Source: Ascochyta rabiei | Lineage: Eukaryota > Ascomycota > Dothideomycetes > Pleosporales > Didymellaceae | NCBI RefSeq assembly: GCF_004011695.2 | Contig: NC_082415.1 | Span: forward strand, 1-64,000 | Length of the DNA: 64,000 bases | Direction of reading: 5' to 3' | In this document: in pieces, positions 32,056-44,562 of the stretch | How the letters are laid out: every line of letters begins with the position of its first letter | How positions within the stretch are numbered: the first letter of the stretch is position 1 | Translations under genes and position numbers: made by a program | Notes under the pieces: generated by a model | Told to the model about the DNA's origin: nothing | Database searches by the model: none | Seen by the model: the letters and a program-made list of their open reading frames with translations, nothing else

Positions 32056-33405
32056 ATACCATAGCTCTATTTAAAGTAAAAGCTCTTTAAGATTAAGATT
32101 AGTTCTAGAATTAAATCTACTTTTAAAAAGACTAAAGTAGAAAAAAAAATAAAAAATCTCTAGCTACAGTATTGTTATATAAATAGAAATAGAATAAAAG
32201 AAAGACTAGTTAAAGCTATTTCTCTTATAGAATTTTTCTTAGTTATTCTCTTTAGTTCCTATATAGATAGAAAGTTACTAGTTATAGTTCTAAAAGAATA
32301 GTCTTAGAAGAGTTTGTTTTTCATATATACCTAGCCTTAATCTATTATAACGGACTCTACTTATATGCTAGTTAGAAAAGAAAGATAGTTATCTTTAGTT
32401 ATTACTATATCTTAAAAGTACTACCTACTATTAGCTATAATTAGTAAACTCTAGTTATTCTTATAGCTACTAAGTATAAGAAAAAATATTTATTTCTCTC
32501 TAGTTATTTCTTTCTTAGAATATACTAGAGATTCTTTATAGTAATTTCTACTAGTACTTTCTAACTAGATTAACTCTCTCTACTAGCCTAGAAGAGGCTA
32601 GAATAGCTATAAAAGAAATAAATTAAAAGCTACTAGTCACTCTAAACTACTGGTTATTGTCTCTAGTAATGATTAAAGAGAAAAAACACTAGTTCTTCTC
32701 TTAAATACTATCTACTAGTAGTAACTATCTATTACTACTATTTCTACTAGTATAGAGTAGGTAAGAGTAGCTAGAAAAGAGATAGTATATAAGAAAACAC
32801 TAGTCATTCTAAACTGCTAGTTATTCCCTCTAGTTATTACCTAGGAGAAAAAAAGATAGACAGTCTCTCTACTAAACTCTATAAGCAATTACTATCTAGT
32901 ATTACTACTTCTACTAGCCTAGGATTAGCTATAATAGCTAGAAATAAGATAGTGGAGGAAAAACGCTAGTTATTCTAAACCGCTAGTTATTCCCTCTAGT
33001 TATTACCTAAGAGATAAAACGCTATTTATTCTCTCTAGAAACATCTACTAGCAATTGCTATCTATACTAACGATTTCTACTAGCCTAGCATAGGCTAAAA
33101 CAGCTAGAAAAGAAGAGAAAAAGAAGAAGGAAAAAAAAACCGCTAGTTATTCCAAACCGCTAGTTATTCCCTCTAGTAATTACTTGAGAGAGAAAACGCT
33201 AGTAATTCCGAACCGCTAGTCATTCCCTCTAGTAATTACCTAAGAGAGAAAACGCTACTTATTCTCTCTAGAAACATCTACTAGCTATTGCTATCTATAC
33301 TAACGATTTCTACTAGCCTAGCATAGGCCAAAACAGCTAGAAAAGAAGAGAAAAAGAAGAAGAGAAAAAAAAACCGCTAGTTATTCCAAACCGCTAGTTA
33401 TCCTC
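32056..33405. repeat. AT-rich flank with diverged tandem repeats
   Basis: From about 32530 the motif CGCTAGTTATTCC and CCCTCTAGTTATTACCTA recur (about 32640, 32805, 32975, 33140, 33200, 33375), within units of roughly 170-230 bp that also contain ATCTACTAGC and CTAGCATAGG. The array ends at the LINE junction near 33405. No gene is seen in 32056-32530. Confidence 0.7.
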
Positions 33406-33407
33406 CT

Positions 33408-34173
33408 GGATAAGCTGTTAGAAAGAGATATAGCTAGCCTATTTGCAAAAGGATCTAGCTGTGCAATTTAGATTAATGCGCTAAAAACTGAACTTATCTA
33501 CTTTACTACAACCTAAAAAGCAGAAACCTACACCCTTACCCTGCTGGACAAGTCTATAATAACTCTAAAAAAGACTGTTAAATAGCTAGGAATCTACTTT
33601 AACAACAGGCTCTCCTTTAAGGAGCATGCTGCTACAAGGCTTAGCTAAGTAAGAAACGCCTTCTACAGAATGTGCAGACTAGCAAACAGTAATAGAGGCC
33701 TTACACCTACTGCCCTCTAATAAATATACCTAGCCTGTGTTACTAGCATAGCAGACTATAGATGCTAGGTCTTCTAGAAGTAACAAGCTAGAATAGCAAA
33801 ACAACTACAAGGACTACAGAACCTAGCACTTAGGAAAATCTTAGGCACCTTCTAAACCTTACCTATAATCCCCTAAGAGGTAGAGGAAGCACTAGCCCCT
33901 CCTACTATAAGGCTAAACACTGTAATAAGAAAGTACACCTTTAGAGCTAGGAAGCTTCTAAAGAACTACCCTATCTACACTGCTACAACACAGCTAAAAT
34001 CTACCCTACAAAATACAGACCTAGACTCTAGCGCAGAGTAAAGAGAGGTTAACTATACTAAGCTAAGAATAGGACCTCCTACACAGCTTATGCAAATTAT
34101 ATAGTCTATAGAAAAGGCTATGCCTAGTATAAGAGAAGAGAAACTAAAAGACTTCTACTTCTGCCCCTAGAAC
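33408..34173 (+). pseudogene. LINE reverse transcriptase C-terminal part, RIP stops
   Basis: One + frame, with TAG and TAA at Trp/Gln positions, reads through post-catalytic RT signatures of jockey-type LINEs: LGIYFNNRLSFKEHAATR, NRGLTPTAL, then LRKILGTF and an Ile/Pro segment, RLNTVIRKYTFRARKL. The YxDD motif would lie just upstream of the break at 33405 and is absent. The frame is cut at 34174 by the gypsy-1 insertion. Confidence 0.85.
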
Positions 34174-34375
34174 TGTTAGGCGCTGGGCCCGGGGGTACCT
34201 CTGCCAGTCTTAGCAAGCTACCATAGGGCTAGCCAGCCCAGACTATATAAAGGTGTCCAAGGTTATTACTAATACTCTAGCAATTAGTCTTATTACTACA
34301 CACTACGTACCTTAATACACCTACTATCCTCTTTAACTCTATCCTCCCTTATAATTGCTTTATACACTCTTTATA
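34174..34375 (+). repeat. Left LTR of gypsy-1
   Basis: 202 bp starting TGTTAGGCGCTGGG and ending TCTTTATA (from TACA by RIP). It contains a TATATAAAGG promoter-like box near 34244. Confidence 0.93.
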
Positions 34376-35700
34376 TTCTAATTACTCTTATATTATAATT
34401 AAAGATAGACCTAAGCTACTATAAGTCTTAACCTAAATTATCTAGGCTTACTATCTTTAGAGAGGGACTAAGACAACCTACCTGTAGGAGAGCTAGTAGA
34501 GTGTAAGGTAACACCTCCCTCTGCAGATAAGGAGATACCTTAACAGACACTAAGTGTCTATAGTACCTTAAAAGGATCTGTAGGTCCTCTAGGCAGTACA
34601 CCTTACCCCAGAATTTGCATCTATAGGGCAGCTTTAGCCAGAGAAGGCCAGAATAGCCCAGAAGTAGGTAATTAATAACAGGAGTTAGAAAACTTACGCA
34701 AATAGTTGTAAGAGACAAAAGACTGTAAGGAACTTTCTTCTTTTTATAAACTTAGACGTATATACAATAAAGGAGATCTAGTAATAATCCTATCCTTCTA
34801 AAAAGTACTAGAAGGGGTAGAGAAACTACAATCTTCCCTATCTATAAACCTTCTATAACCTAAACCTCTATAGAAGTATACAAAGCGTAACTGCGCTAAA
34901 TATAACTATTAAAAGAGAGATAATAAGGGATACTTCCTCTAATCTCTAGTTAATTTCCTTATAGAGGAATAAAAGATTAACTTTAGTATAAGGTACCTCT
35001 TAGAGAACCTAAAGACGTTGTAGCAGGCCTACTGCACAACTAACTACTGTAATTAGCTAACCTAGGAACTAACGTAGCAAGAGCTAAAAAGAATTATACT
35101 AGATACTCTAGGAACACTAGCTAAACATAAGTAAGCAGCGTATAAATCCTTAAAGCAATATAAGCAGCAGAAATCTTAGTCCCTTATAGACCTGTTAGAC
35201 TTTATACGTCTACTATAGGAGGAACTAGGCAACTTATATACGCTAGAGCTTTAAGTCCTAGAATATATTACTGTACTGCTCCCTAGTATAGAAAAGGACT
35301 TATTCCTTATCCCCTACAATTAATGGGACACAATCCTAAAGGTAGAGGAACAAGCTAATATTATTAACTAGAGGCTGGGCTAGTATAGCTAACAGCTACC
35401 TAAGAAGACTCTAGCTAAGGGCAAGACAACTAACAAAGGACTACAGAAGTGCTAATTTAGTAACTCTAGGTTAGAGGGGAATATAAAAACTCTAAAAAAG
35501 TTGTTTAAGTCTAAGAAGTTCTCTAAGGAGCTAGTAAAGGGTAAAAAGGGCTAAGACAGGCTACATAAGACCTAAAACGCATGCCTTAAGTGCAGAGAAA
35601 CTAGTTACAACTGCCCTAACTGCCTAAAGCTAAAGTTAAATTAGAAAGACCCTACTCTAGATAAGTTAGGAAAAGACAAGGGACCTAAGAGCTAATCTCC
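34376..35700 (+). pseudogene. gypsy-1 gag, RIP-degraded
   Basis: Stop-rich + frame upstream of pol. The second half is gag-like: a charged region and, at about 35580-35625, a zinc knuckle C-X2-C with RETSYNCPNC, in which the His is replaced by Tyr, as CAT/CAC to TAT/TAC by RIP would do. Partial copies of the gag 5' part recur at 46820-47340. Confidence 0.75.
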
Positions 35701-38700
35701 TCTCTTGTAGCCTATATTAAATTATCTAAGAAGAAGAAGGAGAATATCTCTCTTTATAAGGTAGTGTACCTAGAACACACACGCCTGCTTACAGTTAAAG
35801 CATCTATAGGCAACGCAGAGAACGTAGAAGCCTTAATAGATAGAGGGTTACAACTAAACTTAATTTTAGTTCTTCTAGCAAAGAAGCAGGATCTAGAGGT
35901 TACACTATTAAATAAAATAGTAGCTAAAGGTGTAGGCAGAGCAGAATTTCCTATCTATAGAGTAACTACAGCAGAAGTATCTATTGTTAACTCCTGTAGA
36001 AGACAGAAGGTCTAACAGATACCTTTTGTAGTTATAGACCTACAAAGGTATAAGATATACCTTAGATTACCCTAGATAAACTAGATAAACCCTAAGCTAA
36101 GCTATTTAAGCTGGCGTATGCTCTTCTAAGGGAAGAAGTATAAGGACTCTCCTAAACTAGAGAAAATAGCGTTAGAAGATGCTAAAGAGTTTTAACGCAC
36201 TATAAGAAGTTCCTTAGTAGACGTTTATATATATATAGTGAACTTAGTAGGTACATATAACCTAATATCTGCTAAAAAGGGTCTAATTCTAGAAGTGTAT
36301 TGTAAATATGTATACTTAGGATTAGAGGATAATACTTAGGTCCTACTAGAGTATAGAGAGTATAACCTAGCAATTAATATTATAGAAGAAGCTACTCCCC
36401 CCTACTAACTATTATACAGGCTATCTGTAACAGAATTAGAGATACTTAGGAAGTATCTAGCAGAATATCTACAACGTGGCTGGATACAACACTTAAGGTT
36501 ACTAGCTAGGGCGTCTATTCTCTTTTTAAAGAAGAAAGACAGTAACCTACAACTGTGTGTAAACTATAGAGGTCTAAGCAAGATAATAGTTAAAAACTAC
36601 TACCTATTACTACTAATTACAGAGTTACTAGAACAACTAGCGCAAGCTAAGTTCTATACTAAACTAGATGTATGTTAGGCATATTACTATATCTAAATTA
36701 AGGAAGGGGATAAGTAGAAGACTGCTTTTTAAACTAGGTATAGACATTTTAAGTATATAGTAATCCTGTTTAGACTTACAAATACTCCTGCCTAATTTTA
36801 GGCCTATATAAATAAGGCACTAATAGGATTAGTTAATATAACTTATATTGTATATCTAGACAACATATAAGTATACTCTAAGACAGAGGAAGACCACGTT
36901 AGACACGTTAAGGAGGTCTTAGAGAGGCTTTGCAAAGCGAACCTCTATGTGCGCTTAGATAAGTGCAAATAGCACTGTTAACGCATAGAGTACCTTAGGT
37001 ACATAGTCTTTCCTAAAGGGGTAAGCATTAACCTAGACAGGGTTAAAATAATCTAAGAATAGCTAATTCCGCGTATAGTTTGCAATATCTAAGTATTTAT
37101 AAGCTTTATAAACTACTATTAGAGATTTATTATAGGGTTTTCTAAAGTAGCCGTACTATTAACCTAATTAACCTAGAAAGGGCTAAATTTGGCCAAATCT
37201 GGTTAAGCAATAAGGAAGGAGGAGAGTTAGCCTCTTAAGCTAAGCATAGAATCCCTATAAGCTTTCTAGAATATAAAGGATTTATTTATTAACGTACCTA
37301 TCTTAGTTTTTTTTGTACCTAGGAGACAGACGAGGATAGAAGTAGATGCCTCTAGAGGCGCTATCTTAGGAATCCTTAGTTAACTAGTCCCTAGAGAGGG
37401 GAAGCCAGCCTAATAGAGGCCTGTAGACTTCTATTTAAGGAAGTTAATCTAAGCAGAGTACAACTACAATACTTACAACTAGGAACTTCTTGCAATTGTC
37501 TAGAGCCTACAGTATTAGCGAAGATACTTAGACAGTACCTTCTTTAAGATCTTAATAGATTACTAAAACCCAAAATAATTTATAGAGACAAAGGTTCTTA
37601 GCTATTAGTAAGTAAGGGTATACTTAGTGTTATCTAAGTTTAACTTTATAATTACTTATTACCTAGGGTCTATAAACCCTGTAGATAGACCCTTACAGCG
37701 TCCTAATTATATAAGAGAGGCGTAAGACCCCTTATAAAAGTACAATAAGGCTTTTATACAACTACTTTAGGAGATCCTAACTAGGAAGAACTCTAATATT
37801 CCCCTAGTAGCAGCTATAACCCTTTGTTTGTCTGTAAAAAGAAGAAAGGACATAAGAGATCTTAAAAGAGAAGAATTAAGAGAGAACAGTTAGATAGAGC
37901 TAACAACGGACTCAGACAACACAGACAAACTCTCTAGCACTAAAAAAGAGTTAAGCAACATTAAAATAGGACAAAATAACCTAGAAAAATATAATATAGC
38001 TAAGGAGAGGCGTATCTTACTTATGAGGCTAAAAGATAAAGTGCGAGTTATTAAAGAACGTTACAATAACCTAATGTTACGACACTTTAGAGCACAAAGG
38101 ACCTTAGAGAAGATTCAGCGCAGATACACTTAGAAGGGCATTAATAAGGATGTATCTAACTACTGCTACAACTGCTTAGTATGTAGGAGATTAACTACTA
38201 CCTAACACAAACTGTATAGGTTATTACAACCTTTACTAGTGCTAAGCTAACTATAGGAGGACGTAACAATAGATTTTATTACAGAATTACCCTCTAGTAA
38301 GGTGGCTAGGCTGGTGTATAACTCTATACTAGTAGTAGTGTGTAAATTAACTAAAATGTCACACTATATACCAGCTAGAGCTAATTAGGATAGGAATAAT
38401 CTAGCGCATACCTAGATTGGAGAAATTATCTGCTTATACAGCGCGCTAGCACAAATTATCTTAGATTAGGGGCTGCTAATAAACTTAAAGACGTGGGAAA
38501 CCTTTAACTACTATTTGAACTTAAGACAAGTCTTAACGTTAGCCTATTATCCCTAGACAGATGGCTAAACAGAAAGGCAAAATTAGACTCTTAAACAGTA
38601 CTTACGTTGCTACTATACTCTAGAATAAGACAATTAGGCCCTATAGATTTTAATTACAGAATTTGCGTATAACAATAGCATTTACGTATCTACAAACATA

Positions 38701-39370
38701 ACACCTTTCTAAGCCTGTTATAGTATAGATCTAAGGAGCACAGATTAGCCTACTTTAGCATTAAAAGGTAGAGAATCTCCCCTTATAAAGGAATTAGCTG
38801 CTAGAGTTATTACCTTACAGGCTACCTGCAAAGCAAATATAGAGAAGTTAAACAAGTATTAAAAGAAACACTTAGATAAGAAACGACTACTAGCACCCTT
38901 TAAAGTAGGCAACAAAGTACTAGTCTCTAGTAAGAACATTAGGACAGTACACCTAAAAAAGAAGCTAGACTAGAAATACCTAGGACCTAGGACTATTATA
39001 GCCTAGTTTGGCCCCAGTACATATAGAGTAGACCTGCCAGGAATAAAAGGGATCTATCTAGTATTCTATGTGTTACTACTAGACCTATATACACTAAGAA
39101 GTTAACTCCTAATTATACAGGAATAAATACAAGAACCTATAGTTAAAGGAGAAGAGAAGGTGTAGGATGTAGAGAAAGTCTTTAACAGAAGGTAACTAGA
39201 CAACAGACAGTAGGAATACCTTATTAAGTAGGACAGATTCCCTAACTTAGAAAATTCCTAGGAAATTAGCACAAATCTTTCTAAAGAGGTACTAAAATAA
39301 TACTTGAAAACTATAAAGTAACTGCTTAGACTGCGTAATAAGACGTTAAGGTTAAAGTCTAAAAAAGGGG
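35701..39370 (+). pseudogene. gypsy-1 pol: protease, RT, RNase H, integrase, chromodomain
   Basis: Domains are readable in + frames through many stops: aspartic protease region (about 35770-36010; the catalytic Asp context reads ALIDRG); reverse transcriptase with YLDNI-x-VYS (about 36850, from YLDDI; second Asp changed to Asn); RNase H with EVDASRGAILG (about 37340); integrase from the zinc region CYNCLVCRR (about 38165) through DFITELPSSK (about 38272); and a C-terminal chromodomain with VEKVFNRR, then EYLIK-x-DRFPNLENS (about 39170-39270). The chromodomain places it among chromoviruses, which target heterochromatin. Inactive. Confidence 0.88.
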
Positions 39371-39779
39371 GAGACTAAAAAGGCTAAATACCTTTACTTA
39401 ATTATTATTTTCCCCTATAGGGGTTTTTTAATTAATAAGTGTTTAATATATTACGCTAAGGGAAAACATAACCCTACCTTACCCTAAGAAATACAGACTA
39501 GCTAAAGCAGACATCTTTTAGCCTATTATAGCTATTTCTAATATAAGGAGATAAAGAAAGTTACACGCTACGTTATACAGTTATAATTGTAAGTAAATAT
39601 AGGAGAATTAGTATAGAAGAACACCTTCCTAGTATTATTTAGACTATCTAAGAGTGTAATGCACCTAATTGCTATATTAGCCTAAAACTGTCTACTAACT
39701 ACAAACTTAGGTATTATTAATCTAAACCTTCTATTATAAGGAACATCTATTAACTATAACCTCTACTATAGGCATAAGT

Positions 39780-40770
39780 AGCAGCCTTGCAACTACTACA
39801 AGGCTTCTTAGCAGCAGCAGCAGCGGCGGCAGCGTTGGCGGCGGCCTGCTTAGCAGCCTCCTGCTCCTCTTGTTCCTCCTAGAGCTAACTAAGGGTCTTT
39901 CTAGTGCCTGCAATCTGGTACCCTAACTGAAAGTTAGATATTGTTAAAACAGGTTAAAACGTGCTATAATACCTTCTTGTAGGGGGTAATAGGCGCGTCT
40001 AGATCGGACCTACTACTGCTCTCCTCTAACAACTTCTTTCGCTTTATCTTAGCCTTAACAGCGCTAGCCTTAGATTAATCTTGCTTCTTAATGTAGATGC
40101 TAGACAAGTTTAACTTACGTGCATAAGTATTGCTATTATATAGTGTAAGTAGCTCTTCCTATAGTAAATAGTTCCTATAAAGGTTAGATTATGCTATAAT
40201 AAGCTAAAACGTGTTAGAACGTACTCTTAAATTATACCTAGCAACAAGCTAGCCTAGTTAACAATAGACTTGCCTATTGTAGTCTTCTTGTTAATAGACA
40301 TAGGCGCAGTAGTAGAAGATGCTACAGGGGTAGTCTTAACGCTAGCTGCATTAACAATAGCAGCATAAGTAGTAGTAACTAGGCAATAACTAGAGTAAAG
40401 GCGCGCTACGTTGTTAGAAAGCCTTAAATAGCTGTTAGTGTACTTATTAGGGCCCTAAACGTGTTAAAAGATGCTAAAACAAGCTAAAAGGAGACAAAAC
40501 ACGTACTAATAGGCAATTCTTGTTGCTATTATAACACTCTCTGTAGTAGTAGGCCTAGGCGTCCCTATAACGTAGGCTACCCTACAAAGCTAGGTTAGCA
40601 GAGAAATAACAGTCCCTATGCACATTACTATTAGCAATGTAGTAGAGGCAGAGCATGCAGCACTGCTTAGTAGTCCTACTGTTCTTAGCAATGTTAATCT
40701 TGTAGTAAGCAGGCATTAACATAACGGCTATAGTAAATAGTAGTTAGTAACAGTTAGTAACAGTTAGTAG
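39780..40770 (-). pseudogene. Antisense coding-like region in gypsy-1
   Basis: On the minus strand, opposite to pol, a coding-like frame includes GYQIAGTRKTLS, two TAGs, then EEQEEQEAAKQAAANA, an Ala run and KKPCSSC with a following Tyr where a His would complete a C-X2-C-X4-H knuckle. Further upstream are a Cys-rich stretch (about 40620-40690) and several TCTAACACGTTTTAG-like strings that resemble fungal branch/acceptor sites. It may be an accessory antisense gene of the element or a buried older transposon; no inverted repeats were found. Confidence 0.45.
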
Positions 40771-41262
40771 TGGGCAGTAGCAGTTAGGAACAGTCTAGAA
40801 AGGTTACTAAGGCGTCTTATGCGGTGCTATCTGCTAAAACGTATTAGAACGTACTAGAAAGACCTAGAAAATCCCTCAGCTATCCTTATAAAAGTGCTAG
40901 ACAGAATAGGTTAGTACTTACTAAAATAAAGTAGGATATAGTAGTAACTAATAAAACTAGGGGTATAGATAGCTTATATGCTGCTAGCTACCTAGTTAGA
41001 GCTTTAGCCTGCGCAGGCGGCTGCCTAGACCCTAGAGGTAAAGTAAGAGTTTAGAGAGGATTTCTGTTTAACTTTTACTAGGTAAAGGCAGAATTAGTAT
41101 TAAGCTATATCTAGCCTTACAAGGTGTCTAAAATGCCTAAAACTAGTTAGAATTGGCTATAACAGGACAGATAGAGTAAACACGTCTAAAGCTAGGCTAA
41201 AATAATATTGTATTGCTAATTATACTATTATTTAAGCCAAATAATCCAGAGAAGGGAGGCAT

Positions 41263-41464
41263 TATTAGGCGCTAGGCCTAGGGGTACCTCTGCTAGTCTT
41301 GGTAAACTACTATAGGGCTAGCCAGCCTAGACTATATAAAGGTGTCTAAGGTTATCGCTAATACTCTAGCGATTAGTCTCGTTACTACACACTACGTACC
41401 TTAATACACCTGCTATCCTCTTTAACCCTATCCTTCCTCGTGATCGCTTTGTACACTCTTTACA
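41263..41464 (+). repeat. Right LTR of gypsy-1
   Basis: 202 bp starting TATTAGGCGC (from TGTTAGG) and ending TCTTTACA. It matches the left LTR apart from C/T and G/A differences, as expected from RIP. Confidence 0.93.
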
Positions 41465-42412
41465 AGAACAAGGCTATAGCATTATAAATTGAAATCTTAA
41501 GACTACTAAAAGAAGAAGAAGTAAAAGTATATAAAACATAGATGCTATAAAAAGTAGGAAGTAATATACTAGCTATCTATATAGACGCTTCTTCTATAGA
41601 GGGAGGCCTAGGTATAGGAGTAGGAATTACAGTCCTAGACTACAAACAGGAGCCTAAGGAAATCTACACTATAAACTATAATATTAGCAAAGGCTAAATT
41701 ATGTACAACAGAGAACTAGAAGGCATAATAAGAGGCTTTAAAATTGCAGCTACTATAGCTACAACAGGACAGGACGTCTAGGTCTTTGCAGATAACTAGG
41801 TAGCTATCCTAAGACTAAAAACTCCCTTAAACAAGCCTAGACAGGCTTAGCAAATACGCTGCATTAAGGTAGTAAAAACTATTAAAGATAAAGGAGCCAC
41901 AATCAGCCTTAAATGGACCCCTGGCCACTAGGACATTGCAGGAAATAAGAAAGCAGACTCTCTAGCAAAAGAAGCAACAAAAAAGAGGCCTACCTCTAAC
42001 GTTACAAGCAAAGCTATAACTAGAATTTAAGTTAAAGCTATTACAATAGATAAATAGGGTTACAAACTAGTTACCTACACAGCTAAAGTAATCCTAAGGA
42101 AAACAGGCACCTACGCAGTAAAATACTAGCTAGGACTAATAAACAGGATAAAACTACCTAAAAACACTAAAAGAGAGGTAGTAAGTGCCTACTACTAACT
42201 AAAACTAGGATATAGATATAATAAAGCATACCTACATAATATATAGAAGATAGATAATAATAGATATATCTGCAGATATACACAAATAACATAACACCTT
42301 CTACTTAGCTATAAAGAATACAGACAAGTAAGGAAAATAATGTAGGACAGCCTATAAGGACAATAACTTTTAATACAACTACTACTACACACAACCTAGG
42401 GAATTCTAGCTA
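41465..42412 (+). pseudogene. LINE RNase H domain and C-terminal part
   Basis: Continuation of the LINE ORF2 frame. Type I RNase H residues are visible: IYIDASSIEGGLGIGVGI (first Asp), NRELEGI (Glu), VFADN (Asp), WTPGH-x-DIAGNKKADSLAKEA (His and last Asp). The Cys/His end region follows with heavy stop content. Cut at 42412 by a Fot1-like element. Confidence 0.87.
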
Positions 42413-44275
42413 ACGTATTTAACGGGTGAGTCGGCCACACAGGCGAGTCAGCCACTCTGCTAAGACTACACCAACATTCTACCTTATAACGCGATAACTT
42501 AACAACAATATAAACCTACGCCCTTAAAAGAGGCTGCAATACAGCTTGCGCTCTAGGCACTTAAACAAGACGTGAACCTTACTATATAACGCGCTGCAGC
42601 TATATATAACACGCCTTGCAGTATACTACATAATTAATACACAGAACAACCTACACAAGCTAATTGTACGCTAAGTCAACAGAATAAAGATTAGACTAAG
42701 GAGGATGTAATTGCTGAGTACATTCTTAAGCTAGATGCACAAGGATTTGCCCCTTAGCTAGCTGCTGTCGCTAATATAGCTAATTCTTTGCGTGCTAAGC
42801 GTAATATAGGCTATGTTAGCATAAACTAGCCTAATACATTTATTAAGCACTGCCCTAACCTTAAAGTAAAGTTTTATCGTAAGTACAACTACAAGAGAGC
42901 CCTTTATAAGGATCTAGAGATTATACAAGGCTAGTTTAGGCTTATAGTAAATGTTAAAGCTAAGTATAGCATCTAGGATAATAACATATATAACTTTAAT
43001 AAGACAGGCTTTATAATAGGCTAGATATCTACAGGAGTAGTTGTTATAGGTTTAGAGCGTTAAGGACAGCTAAAGGCAGTGCAGTAGGGTAATTAAGAGT
43101 AGACAATAGTTATACAGGGCATTAATGGCACAGAGTAGGCTATTCTACCCTTTATTATCTTTAAAGGCTGTAACTACCTCTCTGCCTGGTACAAAGAGGA
43201 CAACCTGCCCTACAACTAGGTTATTAGACTCTCTAAGAACGGATAGACTACTAACAAGCTTGGTCTAGACTAGCTAAAGCACTTTAATGCCTATACAAAG
43301 ACGCGCACCTAAGGAGTGTACTAGCTGCTCCTTATTAATAGCTACAAGAGCCACAACTCCCTTAACTTCTAACAATACTGTAAGGAAGCAAAGATTATTA
43401 CACTGTGTATGCCTCTACACTTATCTTACCTCTTACAACTACTAGATATAGGTTGTTTTGCCCCTCTAAAGAAGGTATATAGGCGCTAGGCTAAGAATTA
43501 TATATACAACTATATTACTTATATTACTAAAACTAAGTTCCTAATATGCTTTATAGACGCCTATAAGGAGACATTTACTTCTAGCAATATCTAAGGAGGC
43601 TTTTAAGGCGCTAGAATAGTCCCCTTTAACCCAGAACAGGTTATAATAGGTCTTAATGTCTGCCTACGTACCCTACCGCTACCTACTGTAGAAGATAAGC
43701 CCTAGCAGTCCTAAACCCCAAGCACTACCCTGCAATTAGGGTCGTAATTAACGCTGGTTTAAGAGAGGATTTAAAGGCATGCAAGCAGCTCACTAACTTT
43801 AATAGTTAAGGCCTTTAAAAAGCTTGCTAAAGGCGCAGCTATAGTAGCACATAAGCTAGTGTTAGCTTAAAGGGAGATTACTAGGCTTTAAGCAGTAAAT
43901 AAGGCTGCTATGCGACGTAAATCGCATAAAAGAAAGCAGTTGCAGCAGGAGGGAGTCCTAACAGCTAAGGAAGGCCTTTAATTAACTACTCTAACTAAGT
44001 TTAGGGTGCATAGTAATAGTAAGAAGGCAAGGAAGCAAGTATGTGTTAAAGGAGGCAAGGCAACCTAAAGATACTATAAAAAGTGCTACAACGTAGGGTA
44101 TAACTTGCGCACGTATAAAAAGCCTAAAGAAGGTGTTACTAAATAATATTATATACTGTACTACTATAAACAATGCCAATGTGGGCCAATGCAAGCCATA
44201 ATAGGGTAGAATGTTGGTGTGGTCTTGGCAGAGTGGCCGACTCGCCTGTGTGGCCGACTTACCCGTTGAATACGT
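42413..44275 (+). mobile_element. Fot1/pogo-like DNA transposon 2, heavily decayed
   Basis: 1,863 bp, TA-flanked (42411-42412 and 44276-44277), with terminal inverted repeats of about 70 bp beginning ACGTATT-(T/C)-AACGGGT. The repeats contain a duplicated GAGTC-(G/A)-GCCAC motif. The transposase frame on the + strand is dense with stops; FNKTGF, INSYKSHNS (second Asp changed to Asn) and LLDIGCF mark the DDE core at about 43000-43460. This is the most RIP-damaged of the four Fot1-like copies. Confidence 0.93.
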
Positions 44276-44520
44276 TACTCTAGCTTTTATTTTAGACACT
44301 AGAATAGGCACCTGCAAGTGGTACCTACAATAAACAACAGACACCTAAAATTAGCTGTTAACTCCCTAGAGTATAGGCTCTTACTACAGGACTCTAAATA
44401 CACATTTACTATCTCCTTTTACAAACACACTCCTTAAATTACTAGAGTAGCTTAACTGCTCTCGTCTTATATAGTCTTAGACTTACACAGGACGTTAAAC
44501 TTACCAATCAATCAATCAAC
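44276..44520 (+). mobile_element. 3' end of LINE copy 1
   Basis: Matches, in reverse, 47352-47640, the 3' end of LINE copy 2. It finishes in a short AATCAATCAATCAAC tail, typical of fungal LINEs. Confidence 0.85.
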
Positions 44521-44562
44521 ACCATACTCGCATCTCTACATCTATAACTTATGATTTGCACA

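Larger units (their letters stand above)
21786..33405. other. AT-rich block almost free of CpA and TpG
   Basis: For 11.6 kb the sequence is dominated by CTAG, TAGTA and TTCTT words, while CA and TG dinucleotides are rare on both strands, the end-point of RIP. Both edges are sharp: the left at about 21785, the right at about 33405 in the middle of a LINE reverse-transcriptase frame. Unlike usual RIP deserts it still carries long open frames (24128-30520 and 31395-32055). Confidence 0.8.
34174..41464 (+). mobile_element. Ty3/gypsy element 1 (chromovirus type)
   Basis: A 7,291-bp element bounded by 202-bp LTRs and the 5-bp duplication AGAAC (34169-34173 and 41465-41469). Gag and pol run on the + strand and are riddled with TAG/TAA. 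The polypurine tract GAGAAGGGAGGC lies at 41250-41261. An additional antisense coding-like region occupies the 3' part. It was inserted into LINE copy 1. Confidence 0.95.
33408..44520 (+). mobile_element. LINE copy 1 (Tad/jockey-like), interrupted twice
   Basis: Non-LTR retrotransposon in three pieces: reverse-transcriptase C-terminal part 33408-34173, RNase H part 41465-42412, and the 3' end 44276-44520 with an (AATC)n-type tail. It is split by gypsy-1 (duplication AGAAC) and by a Fot1-like element (TA). The 5' end is missing because the AT-rich block begins inside the RT domain. An inverted second copy with the same 3' sequence starts at 47352. Confidence 0.88.

Noticed and set aside
21786..33405. 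Mitochondrial DNA insertion
   Set aside because: The genes are nuclear-type RecQ and spliced fungal genes, and no mitochondrial protein or rRNA sequence was seen; AT-richness follows from CpA/TpG loss.
24128..33405. Starship element with a DUF3435 captain
   Set aside because: The recombinase-like core is embedded in a DUF3505/RecQ protein and is not at the element's 5' edge as a free captain gene; no cargo genes or known Starship ends were seen.
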